NCBI GenBank assembly: GCA_951394405.1 | Contig: OX596344.1 | Location: forward strand, 2,294,001 to 2,358,000 | Direction of reading: 5' to 3' | Origin: Coprinellus micaceus | Lineage: Eukaryota > Basidiomycota > Agaricomycetes > Agaricales > Psathyrellaceae | DNA length: 64,000 bases | In this document: piece after piece, positions 10,906 through 20,437 of the stretch | Layout of the letters: each line of letters starts with the position of its first letter | Position numbering within the stretch: position 1 is the stretch's first letter | The notes under the pieces: generated by a model | Database searches by the model: none | Told to the model about the DNA's origin: nothing | Seen by the model: only the letters and a program-made list of their open reading frames with translations | Position numbers and translations under genes: made by a program

Positions 10906-12953
10906 CTAAGACACATGTCCAGCTCTTTCTGCCTGCCTTCGCAAAACCCGCTTTGTGTGAAAGTAAAGCATAGCATGCAAAAACCACATAAAGTTAACAG
11001 CAGTCATGCGCTTGAGGATTTGAGCAAAGCCTGCAAGCCAGGCGTTGAGCTGCTCTGATGCCTGAGTGTTGAAGGACCGCCATATTGTCAGTGCACCAGA
11101 GCTATCACGGACTTCTTCAACAAGGTTAGGATTTGAACCATCAAGAGAAGTGGGATTGCACCATGTACAGCACAATTCATCAGTGCGCTTGTGATTGGTG
11201 TAGTGATATGTATCAACAATGAATCGAGTGTCCTTCCATGTTGTGTTGAAGCTTCCATTGACAACGGCAGACCGGAAGACTTGACAGCCCTTATCAATGC
11301 AGATAAAGGTTGGGCGTGAAGCAGGAGTAGGAAAGATGGACTCGAGGAAGTGGAGGATTTTAGTGGGTGGTTCAGATTTGTCGAAAAGAGCCCATGTAAG
11401 AGCAACGCCACAAGGAAGACAAGCAGTCTCAGTGCAGTAGTAGCGGAGGGGACCAAAGTAATGCTTCCGCTGAGCACCATTATCTTCATCCTCATCTGGA
11501 GGCAGCTGGTCATGGGCTTGCACCTCTGCAGCTTGGTGTGAGGTTTGCCAAGGCAGGCGCTCCCCAGGGCGAAATACAGCTCTTCTCACCCCTGATACAT
11601 TGCTTCAGCTGTGGGCCTCTTTAAATCGGCTCCAGTCAGGCTGATGTTGACTGCAGGCCAAGGTGCCAGACTGAGTGGTCCCACCACAGTCAACCACCCT
11701 GCATTTGTTTCCCCATTCATGCACATGGTGGCCACAAAAGGCCTCACCATGAGCATTGGATAGAGGAGCAAGGCATCCAGGAAATGCACAATGCTATACA
11801 GAATATGGTCAGACTAAAAGGTCCAGGTACAATTAAATTTACGCACAGTTGGGGCCATAACAATACCATCCACAACACACATGGATACTGGATCATAGTC
11901 TTGAGGATTCAGGTGCTGTTCATTAGGGCCAAAGTGTTGGGCATGTGAGCACTCAGAACAAGAGTGTCCTTCTGCCACTTTCATGACACCACCTGAACCA
12001 AGAGTTTCAACTGCAGCAGCAGTGAGGTCTTCAATACTTGAGTTGGCCGGTGTAGACAGATTATCTCCAGAATCATGGGCAACCATCCGAGTTGTTTCAG
12101 CAATAAATGCCTGCCATATATGTCGATGGATAAGCTTGATGGAGCCTTGGTCACCAAAGCTCTCATTCCAGAATTCTGCAAAAGCAGAAGAAGAGGAATG
12201 AAAACTGTAGGTTGCATTTAAGACAGAGTTGGTGAAGATACGGTCTGCCCATATAGACTGTCCCAGCTTGAGGTAGGCTGCAGAGTTGAGGTGACAGTGA
12301 TCAAATCGCTCCTCGGTGGCATTCCATGCATGGTCATGGTCTGTAGAGTATGTTGTGTCACAGTGTCGGCAATGAGCAGAGAGAACAAAGGAGAAGTGGT
12401 GAATATTGTTTCCTTTTAGAAGGCTGACTTGGGGGACTTGAGCAAAGGGAACATGCTGAGCCAAGGAATATGGGGAGCAAGATAAGGTCTCACACTGATA
12501 TGCCTGAGGACAAATCAGAAAGACTGGCTCAATAGCTTCACGTGAAATGGGTTTTCGCCGGTGAGAGAGTTTTCCGTTTGGCTTGAAAGGGTTGAGACGC
12601 AAGAGGGATATCATTTGGTCAAGCTTTCGAGACAGAGAATTGACTGAGTCGGTGGAGTGGTTCTGGGGTTCCTGTAAGGTGACTCCATCCCCCAGTCAGA
12701 ACAGTTGTTAGCGGTCCTTTCGAAGCTGGACACCTAGGAATAGACGGGAGAGGATCTTTATCCAACTGGTCACCTGACGTCCAGTGTCACCTTGAAGCTT
12801 GTTACGTTGTTGTCGACCATGCAGATTCAGAAGGTCAGGATTTTCAACCAAGCTGAAAAGCAAGACAAGCACAGTAGAAAGTGTGATGTCATCAGAAAAG
12901 TTGTCTTGAATGAATGCAGAAAATTCGTTGAAGGCAATGTCAGGGAAGGGCAT
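10906..12953 (-). pseudogene. CxC5-CxC6 cysteine-cluster protein relic (KDZ-associated)
   Basis: One protein can be followed from ATG 12953 (MPFPDIAFNEFSAFI) to the stop at 10906. The first half has the CxC5 pattern (CPQAYQCETLSC, then HCRHCDTTY, then CSECSHA). The second half has CxC6: CGHHVHEWGNKCRVVDC near 11720, YCTETACLPCGVALTWALFD near 11420, FICIDKGC, VDTYHYTNHKRTDELC and NTQASEQLNAWLAGF near 11050. These cysteine clusters are known as partners of KDZ transposases in basidiomycetes. Breaks are in-frame TAA at 12708-12710, TGA at 12696-12698 and TGA at 11605-11607, all one C-to-T change from sense codons, plus a frame change near 11815. No KDZ transposase is visible in the window. Confidence 0.75.
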
Positions 12954-14978
12954 GGTGGGGGGTGATGCAGAGACACCAGGGACAAGCAGAAGCAAGATGC
13001 AAGAGACTCCAAGCCACGAGAAGCAGAGAAGATGAACCAAGGTAATAAAATTGGTCCACCATGTGGATGAACTACAAGGGGTGCATATATGAGATACAAA
13101 TACAGATTTAATACTTCATTGTTCACTTACAACCTGTCCTTCTTGTGGCTCTTCTTCTTTTGTTCCTTTCCAGCTATCCCCAATGTTGTTGAAATCCAAG
13201 TATCCAAGTTCTCCCGGGAGTAGTGAGCGGCCTTCTTTTCCACTGACCCCCAGACTTCAAACTCAGTCAGCGCCCCATCTCCACCCTTGAGCCACTCAAC
13301 CATCTTCGCAAATGCAGGGTGAACGTTTGTTGCAGTGAGGTGGGTAAGCTTCTTCATGACCTTCTGGATAAGGCCCCAGTTGGACTTGCTGCCAGTGAAG
13401 TACATCTGGATATTGAGGTTAGTGATGTTGACGTCAGTGTTCCACTCCTTCTTAGCAATCTTGGTTTCGCGGATAGCTGTAGCTTCATTGGCAGCTTTCC
13501 AGTGTGCATAGGTGGCTTGGAGAGTGACTGCTTTCGATGAACTTTCAGGAAGATGAGTGGCAGGGATGTTGCAAAGTTGGGGAATTAAAGCACGCTTTTC
13601 AGACGACAGCTTCTCAGACTGGGTACTATCACCAGCATGAGGGATAGCTGGAGTAACAGAGCGGGAGGAAGGATTGGAGTGATTGAATATGGCCGTTGCA
13701 GAGGCAGAGGCCACAGAAGAAGGGCGGGAGGCAGGAGTGTTGATACCAAAGGTCCAATCAGTCTGTAAACCCAGTGTCAGAGCATGCCTATAATCTTCAA
13801 AAAAAATAACATACAAGCAGAAGGTAAATCACTTTTTTTCCATCTTCAGTCAACCATAAAGCCTCAGCACTATACTCAATAGCATTGCTGTATGGGCCAA
13901 GTGGTTCCCAGCCCTCTTCTTCTGCATCCCATTGATACAACTTTTGTGCTCTACCTGCGGCACTGGCAGGGTCTGAAATCTGATAGTGAGATGGAAGGGA
14001 AAAAATATGATATGACACTAAGACTCATCTGAAAGCAAAGGGAATGCCTTTGATATCACTGGAAGGAGCGAGGCAAGACTATGATAGACAGCACATCAGA
14101 GCGTCATCTGGGACTTATCCAAGACACTGACATTATCTGGACGTCCACCAGTGACATAGAGTCGGACACGTCCAATGACTTGGATAGGCTCATCTTGTTG
14201 ATCCTGAGCATCAGCAGGTGCATGTTTGATCTGACCACCTCAGGGGGTGCCACCCTGGGAGCATGAAGATCCAAAGGCAGGCTGTGGAGAGGGGGAGCTC
14301 ATTCGAATGTCTGATGAGCGGTGAGAAAGGTCTAATCAAGAAGAGCAAGAACAAGCAAACCTTCATCAGCCTCCATTTTTTCTTTGCCCTTTGTCTTCTT
14401 GTCATCCTTAGCCTTGGTCTTCCTATCGTCCTTGGTCTTGGTCTTCTTGTCGCCCTTGGCCTTCTTATCCTTGTTGTCCTTCATTTCATCGTCATTTCCC
14501 TTCATCTCCTCATCTTTGTCAATCCCAACTACCACCCCCTTGTCTCTGTCAGTCTCAACTTCCACCTCCGACTCAGGATCAGACAGTTCCTTCTCATCAA
14601 AAGTAATAATGTCATCCTGGGTGTCATCCCCATCAGTCTCAGCTGGAACTCCAGGAACACCCTGATCTTCCTCCTCTTCTTCCTCTTCCTCCTCTTCCTT
14701 CTCTGCACCCTCATCGATCTTCATAGCCTAATAGATCAATTAGATGTAGTACAGCATTATAGCAGAAATCGTACCTTAGAGGAGTCAGACTTGGAGTCAC
14801 TGTTGCTGTCTGAGCCCTCTGAGACCTCTGGCTCAATTTCAGACCAACGGCCCCGAGTAGACACTACAGTAGCAGCTTTGGTACCAACAGCACGGCGAGC
14901 AGGAGGAGCTATAGCAGCATTCATGGAAGCAAGTAATGCTTCAGCACTGTATCAGAAGCTCAGCAAATTAATATGATA

Positions 14979-16474
14979 CAGAGCTTTGCATAATAAACTG
15001 CTAACAACTTTTTCTTGACTCGCGTGACTGATGGTCACAGTCGTGGGCGCTTAGGGGTGCTTGCCCGATTGAGGTGCAAGATCCGGACCATCCTCGACAC
15101 AACCTCTCGTTGTCATACTTGATTCTCCACTTTGTTACACCTACTCTCACAAGATTAACCCCGCCCAATCGTCCCTCTTTTACTTATGGCTCCTCATCTC
15201 AGTCAGGAAATGCGAAATTCCATCGTTCGGTGGAAGTTTGTTCTGGGCAAGTCCGATGAAGAGATGGCGGCCCTCGCTGGGTGCTCCGAGCGTACTGTGC
15301 ACAAAGTAATTCGCCTTCACAATGAATTTGGGGTCGTCAATAACCCCCTAGCACGACCCCGAGGGAGGAATCGGGCTCTCAGTACCGAAGACATCAACTA
15401 TATCGCATCAATTCTCGATGCCAACCCAACCCTCTACCTAGACGAGATTCAAGATCGGCTTAGTGAATACCACGGTATAGATGTCTCGATTGCGACTCTC
15501 TGCCGTACCCTTCATCGCATTTCCCTTTCCAAGAAGAAGGTATCACAGAAAGCGATGGAGCGCAATGAATTGCTCCAAGCTACTTGGCAGGCGGCATACG
15601 GGGAAATTCCGGCCGAGTACTTCGTCTGGCTTGACGAATCGAGTGTCGACAATCGCACCAACCAGCGCACGAGTGGCTGGGAGCAAGTCGGATTCCCTTG
15701 TATTCGACGCGAGCTGTTCATCCGGGGGACACGTTATTCGGTCCTCCCGGCGCTCACCTACGAAGGTTATATTGCTATGGATGTCTTTGAAGGGTCAGTC
15801 AACAAAGAGAAGTTCATTTCTTTTATTCAGAATGATGTGGTGAGCCATCCTTTTCAAAGACAGTCCGGGCTTGAGCTGACAGGGTGCAGGCCCCTCTCTT
15901 GAACCCATATCCTGGCCCAAGGAGTGTGGTGGTTCTTGATAATTGTTCTATCCACCATGATGAAGAGGTTCGAAGAATTGTCGTTGAGGAGTGTGGTGAG
16001 TATTGATCTCTTCAACCGATCTTCTTTCTTTTCTAGCCATTTACATTTTCCGATAACCCAGGAGCAAAGCTCATCTACCTTCCTCCTTATTCTCCAGACT
16101 ATAACCCTATCGAACCTTCGTTCCACTCCCTCAAATCCTGGCTTCGTCAAAATGGAGAACTTGCTCACAACAATGACGCCGGCCGCCCTTACCTCATTTA
16201 CCAGGCCGCAGCGTCGATCACGTCCGAGATGGCGGTCGGTTGGGTTGAACATTCCGGGTATACTTTCCTTGCCAATATGTAGAATATAGGTTTTTCTGAG
16301 TCTATGGTATCATCCTTGAATTGACTCGTGTTGAGCCCGCGCGGCCAACCTGTCTCCCGTTTGCCAGTGGGCTGGCCTGCTCGGGGATCGTGATTTGCAT
16401 GACAGGGGTCACGCCTCGGGGCCTATCCCAGTTTCAAAAAAAAGTTGGTTGGCAGTTTATTATGCAAAGCTCTG
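14979..16474 (+). mobile_element. Tc1/mariner element (1496 bases), apparently intact
   Basis: Ends are inverted repeats starting CAGAGCTTTGCATAATAAAC. The first 23 bases are exact and similarity continues to about base 37. TA lies directly outside both ends (14977-14978 and 16475-16476), the Tc1/mariner target duplication. The single gene inside reads through with two clean introns. The element sits in an intron of the surrounding minus-strand gene, in the opposite orientation. Confidence 0.9.
15186..16282 (+). CDS. Tc1/mariner transposase (DDE_3 type)
   Basis: Exons 15186-15839, 15890-15995 and 16062-16282 join to 326 codons plus TAG, with GT..AG introns of 50 and 66 bases. Residues 1-120 form a paired-type helix-turn-helix region (DEEMAALAGCSERTVHKVI, then ALSTEDINYIASILDANPTL, then VSIATLCRTLHRI). 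The catalytic triad is visible: Asp in FVWLDESSVDN, Asp in VVVLDNCSIHHDE, and Glu in PPYSPDYNPIEPSFHSLKSW, with 35 residues between the second Asp and the Glu. It would cut at the terminal repeats and insert at TA. No stops or frame breaks are seen, so it may be active. Confidence 0.9.
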
Positions 16475-17023
16475 TAAAAGATTTGAGTGACAACTTACTT
16501 TTTGCCCTTGACCTTTGAAGCTGTACCAGCTGAGGTTAATTTGGCCTTCAACTTGGTATCCCCCATGGACTTTGCTGTAGCTGGGCCTGAACTTGGCTTG
16601 CTAGTCCTGCTTGGAATCAGTAAACAATACAACAGCAGGAGACAAAACATACCGAGATCGTGTACGAACACCTGTGGCCTCATCCTCTTCATCCTCTTCT
16701 GCACTGCCACTATCAGTCTCTTCCTCACCCCCTCCCTCACTACCACTATCAGTCTCTTCATCCTCCTCCTCCTTCTTCACCTTCCTCGCAAGCTTCTCTT
16801 CCTTCTCCTTGCCAGGAACCCTTGAACTGCGCCTGAGGGTGGATGCAGAAGGTGTTGCAGCTTCTTCATCAGTCAACTGCACTTCAACCTTTGCCTGACG
16901 TCGCTTCCGAAGATGGGGTGGAGATGTGAGAGTTGGGGCACGCTTGCGCTTCTCACCAACTGGGGATGGGGTTCGAGCATGGGGAGTCATCTTCTTCTTG
17001 GTGTCCTTAGAACGGGGTGCCAT

Positions 17024-17519
17024 GGCAGTTGATGTTGACTTAGATTCCGGTTTCCAAATTGAAAGTATATATCGAGGCTGATGTTTTGTTCCAGGCAATA
17101 AGAGACCAAACAAGGAGTGTGAGATACTGGAGCTGGCTGAGAACAGGGAATAGCAGGGGAAAACAACACAAGAGCACAAGGTAGACTTGAATGGATATGA
17201 TAAGGAAGGAACAAAAGAGCCAGGGGGCTTGGCGGAACCTCCTGTGTATTGTACAGAAGCTGAAAGACATGCCAGTGGCAGTAGAGGAGATCGAATTCAG
17301 CCACATACTGGGTAACAGTCAATAGGGCACGTCAGAACAGTGCTGTGTTCAAGACAGGGTGTGGATCAGATTCCGAAGCTGGGGTGGAGCACCAGCAGGC
17401 AGGCACCATGCGGAATGAGCATCGCACAACAGTCAGAGTTGTTTGCCGAGGTGACATGGTGTCCACATGGGCAGAACATCATTCACCAGTGACGAGGCAG
17501 ATGGGCGCATCACCGGTGA
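17024..17519. other. Upstream region without a recognised gene
   Basis: The part next to 17023 would be the promoter of the minus-strand gene. No clear TATA box or further gene is seen. Confidence 0.35.
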
Positions 17520-18014
17520 CGTTCGCGGGGTGGCACATAGTCATCCCAGGGTGAGGGGGTGTTCAGGCAGAGGTGTCGTCCATGGGGGGTGATGTGGCTG
17601 CTCAAGGGTGATGGCGTGTTTGGGTGTGGGTGGCATCAATAGTGGGTGGTGATGGGGCGTTCGGGTTGGGGTGTCATCATCCGCAGGGTGTAACGGGGTG
17701 TAGGGGGGGAGGTGTCACCATCCATGGGGGTGACGTGGCGTTTGCGCCAGTCACAGGTAGTGGTGGGGAATGTGGTGTTTGGGCGCGGTGAGTGACGGGG
17801 TGTAGGGGCAGGGGCGTCGTCGTCTGTGGGGGGTAATGTGGTGGCGCCGGTTGTGGTGGTGGTGGTGGACGTCGCGTTTGTGCAACGGCGTCGATCGTGC
17901 AAGGGCGACGTCGGTTGGGTGATGTGGTCGCAGGTGGGCGTGGGTGACGTCAATCGTTGGGGTGAGGTGGTGTTTGGGTGTGGGTGTTGTCGGCCGTGCC
18001 GGTGACATGGCGGT
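17520..18014. repeat. GC-rich degenerate minisatellite, left part
   Basis: Loose repeats of about 40-45 bases built from GGTGACGTGG, GTTTGGG and GTGTCGTC words. The same kind of sequence resumes at 25765 after the Ty3 element, so the element landed inside this array. Long frames on the minus strand here are rich in His, Pro and Thr and are by-products of the repeat, not genes. Confidence 0.65.
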
Positions 18015-18612
18015 TGTTACGCTTCGCTTCACATGTCTTGTAATATGCACTATATCTTTATCTTTTGTCTAGGACTTATTCTTTTTCTTTTGGCAAACCT
18101 CTTTTGTATTATTATTTGTGTTTTGGTTAAAGTAGTTGACTCTCGTTGACTTGTTATGACGTTTATTGAGTCACTTTATTTATGACTCATACTCGATTCA
18201 TACTTAGTCTGTTCTGACTAAGTATGACTAGTCTTTGACTGTAATCGACTCTTAAGTTATATTGACTTGTAGTTATAGTGACTCATAGCGACTAGTATTC
18301 ATGGGTATATAAACCCTTTAGATTAGACCCATGTACTTTAGCTTGTTATACTTTTCCCCCGTTATCGAATAGTGCCTTGTGCCAAAACCAAAAGACAACT
18401 AAGAGCAAGCCAATTAAGCCAATAAGACAACGACCAACACCTAAGTCCAAGCGAGCTATCGTCAACATAGTTCTTGGTAGTATCAGATACAACGATCGTC
18501 AACATCGTACTCGATACCTAAGTTGAGTAATCATTACATCATTGACCATTGACCTGCCCAGAGTCGACCAATTGTCGGACACTTGTCCAACTCCCTCATC
18601 GAGGTCGTAACA
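18015..18612 (+). repeat. Ty3 5' LTR
   Basis: 598 bases, TG..CA ends. Contains a TATA box (TATATAAA, 18306-18313) and a cluster of TGACT words. A primer-binding site should follow at 18613, but the bases there (GAATAACAAG) do not show an obvious match to a common tRNA 3' end. Confidence 0.95.
18167..18313 (+). promoter_or_regulatory. Ty3 LTR promoter with three TGA(C/G)TCA sites and a TATA box
   Basis: TGAGTCA at 18167-18173, TGACTCA at 18183-18189 and TGACTCA at 18279-18285 match the AP-1/Gcn4 bZIP consensus. At least six looser TGACT words lie between and around them. TATATAAA follows at 18306. The 3' LTR carries the same set. This suggests transcription driven by a stress or amino-acid-starvation bZIP factor; that part is inference. 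Confidence 0.6.
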
Positions 18613-20437
18613 GAATAACAAGCTCCACCATTACGTTGCCCTCATCAACGAGCGCAACAACGGCTCGCCCAACACGTCTGCCCCAGGTTCTCCGGAAACT
18701 ACTTCTACAACTTCGTCTAATCAAGAACTCTCCTGCATCGACCACGTCCACGCTTTCGACTACATCAATAAAACTGACACTTCATTTGACGATTCGTCTC
18801 AAAAAGGAGGGGCCGTTTGGTACCGTTGCTACTATCAACCGTGTCCACATAGACTCGATAACCCAATTGAAGATCAGCAACTAGACGCAGGATCTAGACC
18901 AGTAACTGAAAAAGACGAACACAACGAAGAACTTGTTACCAAATCAAAGGAGAAACATCAAGCATACGAGAAGCAACACCAAGCAACTCGTGACAGACTC
19001 AGAGTAATTGAAGAAGAAGCAAAACTCGCCGCTACAAGAGAATTCAACCAAAAGCAAAAGGTTGAGAAACTTAAAGAAGCCGAAGTACAGATCAAAAAGG
19101 ATCTAGAAGACGCCAGATTAGCGGAACAAGCAGAACAGAAACTCGAAGAAGATCGAGAACAAGCAGAAAAGGAACTTAAAGCCAAACGCGAATTCGAAGC
19201 AGAACTCGCTAGAAAGCTTTTAGAAGAACAAGCATCTTCCAAAGGAAAAGGAAGAGCAACCAAGCCGTACACTCGCCCAACATCCAAGAAAGGATCCAGA
19301 ACTAGTACGCCAGGAGGATCAAAGAAGTCATTCGAACCACCACAACAGATTCAAAGACAAGAATCTATCAAAGAAGTAAAGGAAACCGAATCCCCACCTA
19401 AAGTTGAACTCGAAGACGAAGACGTCGACATGGTTGACTCCACTTCCATCAATGTCACCAGCACTAACTCTGAAGCCAAAGTAAACGTCAAGAACTACAA
19501 TGGAGACCGAAATGATTTTCTCACATTCAAAGACTCTCTTTCTCTTTTCTTCGACTATTACGAAGAACAATACAAAGACAAAGATAGGAAGAAAGTCATC
19601 TTTGTGTTATCCAAACTCACTGATGGAGAAGCCGAAGTATGGAGGAAGCTATACATGGATTCAGAGGAATACAAAACCGACAAGTACAAAGACTTTTGGG
19701 ATAAATTCGAGAAGAACTTCAGGAAGAAGTATGTACAAGATGACGCTCTGTACTACTTGAAGAACAAGAAGCAAGACAAAGAAAGCGCCCAGACTTTCAT
19801 TACCAATTGGAGACAAATTGCTGCCGCAGCAAACTTCTCCCTTGTCAACAACGACCGAGTCGCACTAGATTACCTAAAAGGTGTACTCAAACCGGCAATA
19901 GTTGATAAAATGAAGTCTTATTTGGACGAACCCGAAACTTTCGAAGATTGGGTGGAGAAGGCCATCCTTTCTGATGGAAAATGGAGAAGAGAGAAGGAAC
20001 AACGAATGGGGCTGTCAAGACCATTCGCATCACAAGGATTCAGACCAAACCCTGGAAGACAAGCTGCCAGAGATCCAAATGCCATGGATGTCGACGCGAT
20101 TACCACGGAAGAAAGAAGGGAACTCCTAAACAAGAAGGCATGCTTCAACTGCCGAAAAGAAGGTCACTTCGCGAGGGATTGTCGTTCCCCAAGGAGAAAT
20201 CAAGGATATCCACCACGGTACGGATCTCAATCAGGAAATTATGTACCGAGACAACGGCCACCCCCAAATGACCAGAACAACCGACAAGTCTCCACACTTT
20301 CCACTAAGAAAGTTCCTATCCAAGAAGCAGCAGTCAACATTCACTCCCTTCTATGTCAATACACGGGAGAAGAAGAAAGGGAAATCTTCGCAAAATTCCA
20401 AGAACTTTCCATTGGAAAGACGGAGGATTTTCAGTGA
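18611..20437 (+). CDS. Ty3 Gag (nucleocapsid), with an ATG-less upstream extension
   Basis: The first in-frame ATG is at 19430, giving 335 residues up to TGA 20435-20437. The frame is, however, open without a stop from 18611, right after the LTR, adding 273 codons without an ATG. This extra part contains a long charged coiled-coil-like segment (KLAATREFNQKQ to ELARKLLEEQ, about 18990-19230) and Ser/Thr-rich ends. The ATG-started part has the capsid-like region (FDYYEEQYKDK, then SAQTFITNWRQIAAAANFS) and one CCHC zinc knuckle (CFNCRKEGHFARDC, about 20140-20182). The conservative start is 19430; the upstream part may be translated from a non-ATG codon or a spliced leader. Confidence 0.8.
   Translation, partial: QNNKLHHYVALINERNNGSPNTSAPGSPETTSTTSSNQELSCIDHVHAFDYINKTDTSFDDSSQKGGAVWYRCYYQPCPHRLDNPIEDQQLDAGSRPVTEKDEHNEELVTKSKEKHQAYEKQHQATRDRLRVIEEEAKLAATREFNQKQKVEKLKEAEVQIKKDLEDARLAEQAEQKLEEDREQAEKELKAKREFEAELARKLLEEQASSKGKGRATKPYTRPTSKKGSRTSTPGGSKKSFEPPQQIQRQESIKEVKETESPPKVELEDEDVDMVDSTSINVTSTNSEAKVNVKNYNGDRNDFLTFKDSLSLFFDYYEEQYKDKDRKKVIFVLSKLTDGEAEVWRKLYMDSEEYKTDKYKDFWDKFEKNFRKKYVQDDALYYLKNKKQDKESAQTFITNWRQIAAAANFSLVNNDRVALDYLKGVLKPAIVDKMKSYLDEPETFEDWVEKAILSDGKWRREKEQRMGLSRPFASQGFRPNPGRQAARDPNAMDVDAITTEERRELLNKKACFNCRKEGHFARDCRSPRRNQGYPPRYGSQSGNYVPRQRPPPNDQNNRQVSTLSTKKVPIQEAAVNIHSLLCQYTGEEEREIFAKFQELSIGKTEDFQ

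Larger units (their letters stand above)
13127..17023 (-). pseudogene. Long multi-exon gene of unknown function, decayed at its 3' half
   Basis: Start ATG at 17023 (MAPRSKDTKKK). Exons 16653-17023, 16499-16606, 14775-14946 and 14361-14727 join in frame with GT..AG introns of 46, 1552 and 47 bases. The 1552-base intron holds the Tc1/mariner element; without it the intron would be 54 bases. The next exon begins at 14310. The N-terminal half is Lys/Glu/Asp-rich and disordered. Later parts contain QIKHAPADAQDQQDEPIQVI, ALWLTEDGKK and, from 13763 to the stop at 13127, WTFGINTPASRP through GKEQKKKSHKKDRL. Two in-frame TGA codons (14240-14242, 14096-14098) would be CGA with C restored, and one junction near 13990 does not fit. 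It lies next to the CxC relic and may be cargo of the same element. I do not recognise a domain. Confidence 0.55.

Noticed and set aside
14263..14976. Plus-strand hydrophobic frame rich in Leu and Ser
   Set aside because: It is the complement of the Lys/Glu-rich minus-strand exons, whose splice sites join in frame.
17636..18050. Minus-strand frames rich in His, Pro and Thr in the GC-rich region
   Set aside because: They follow the minisatellite units, have no domain or splice pattern, and appear on both strands.
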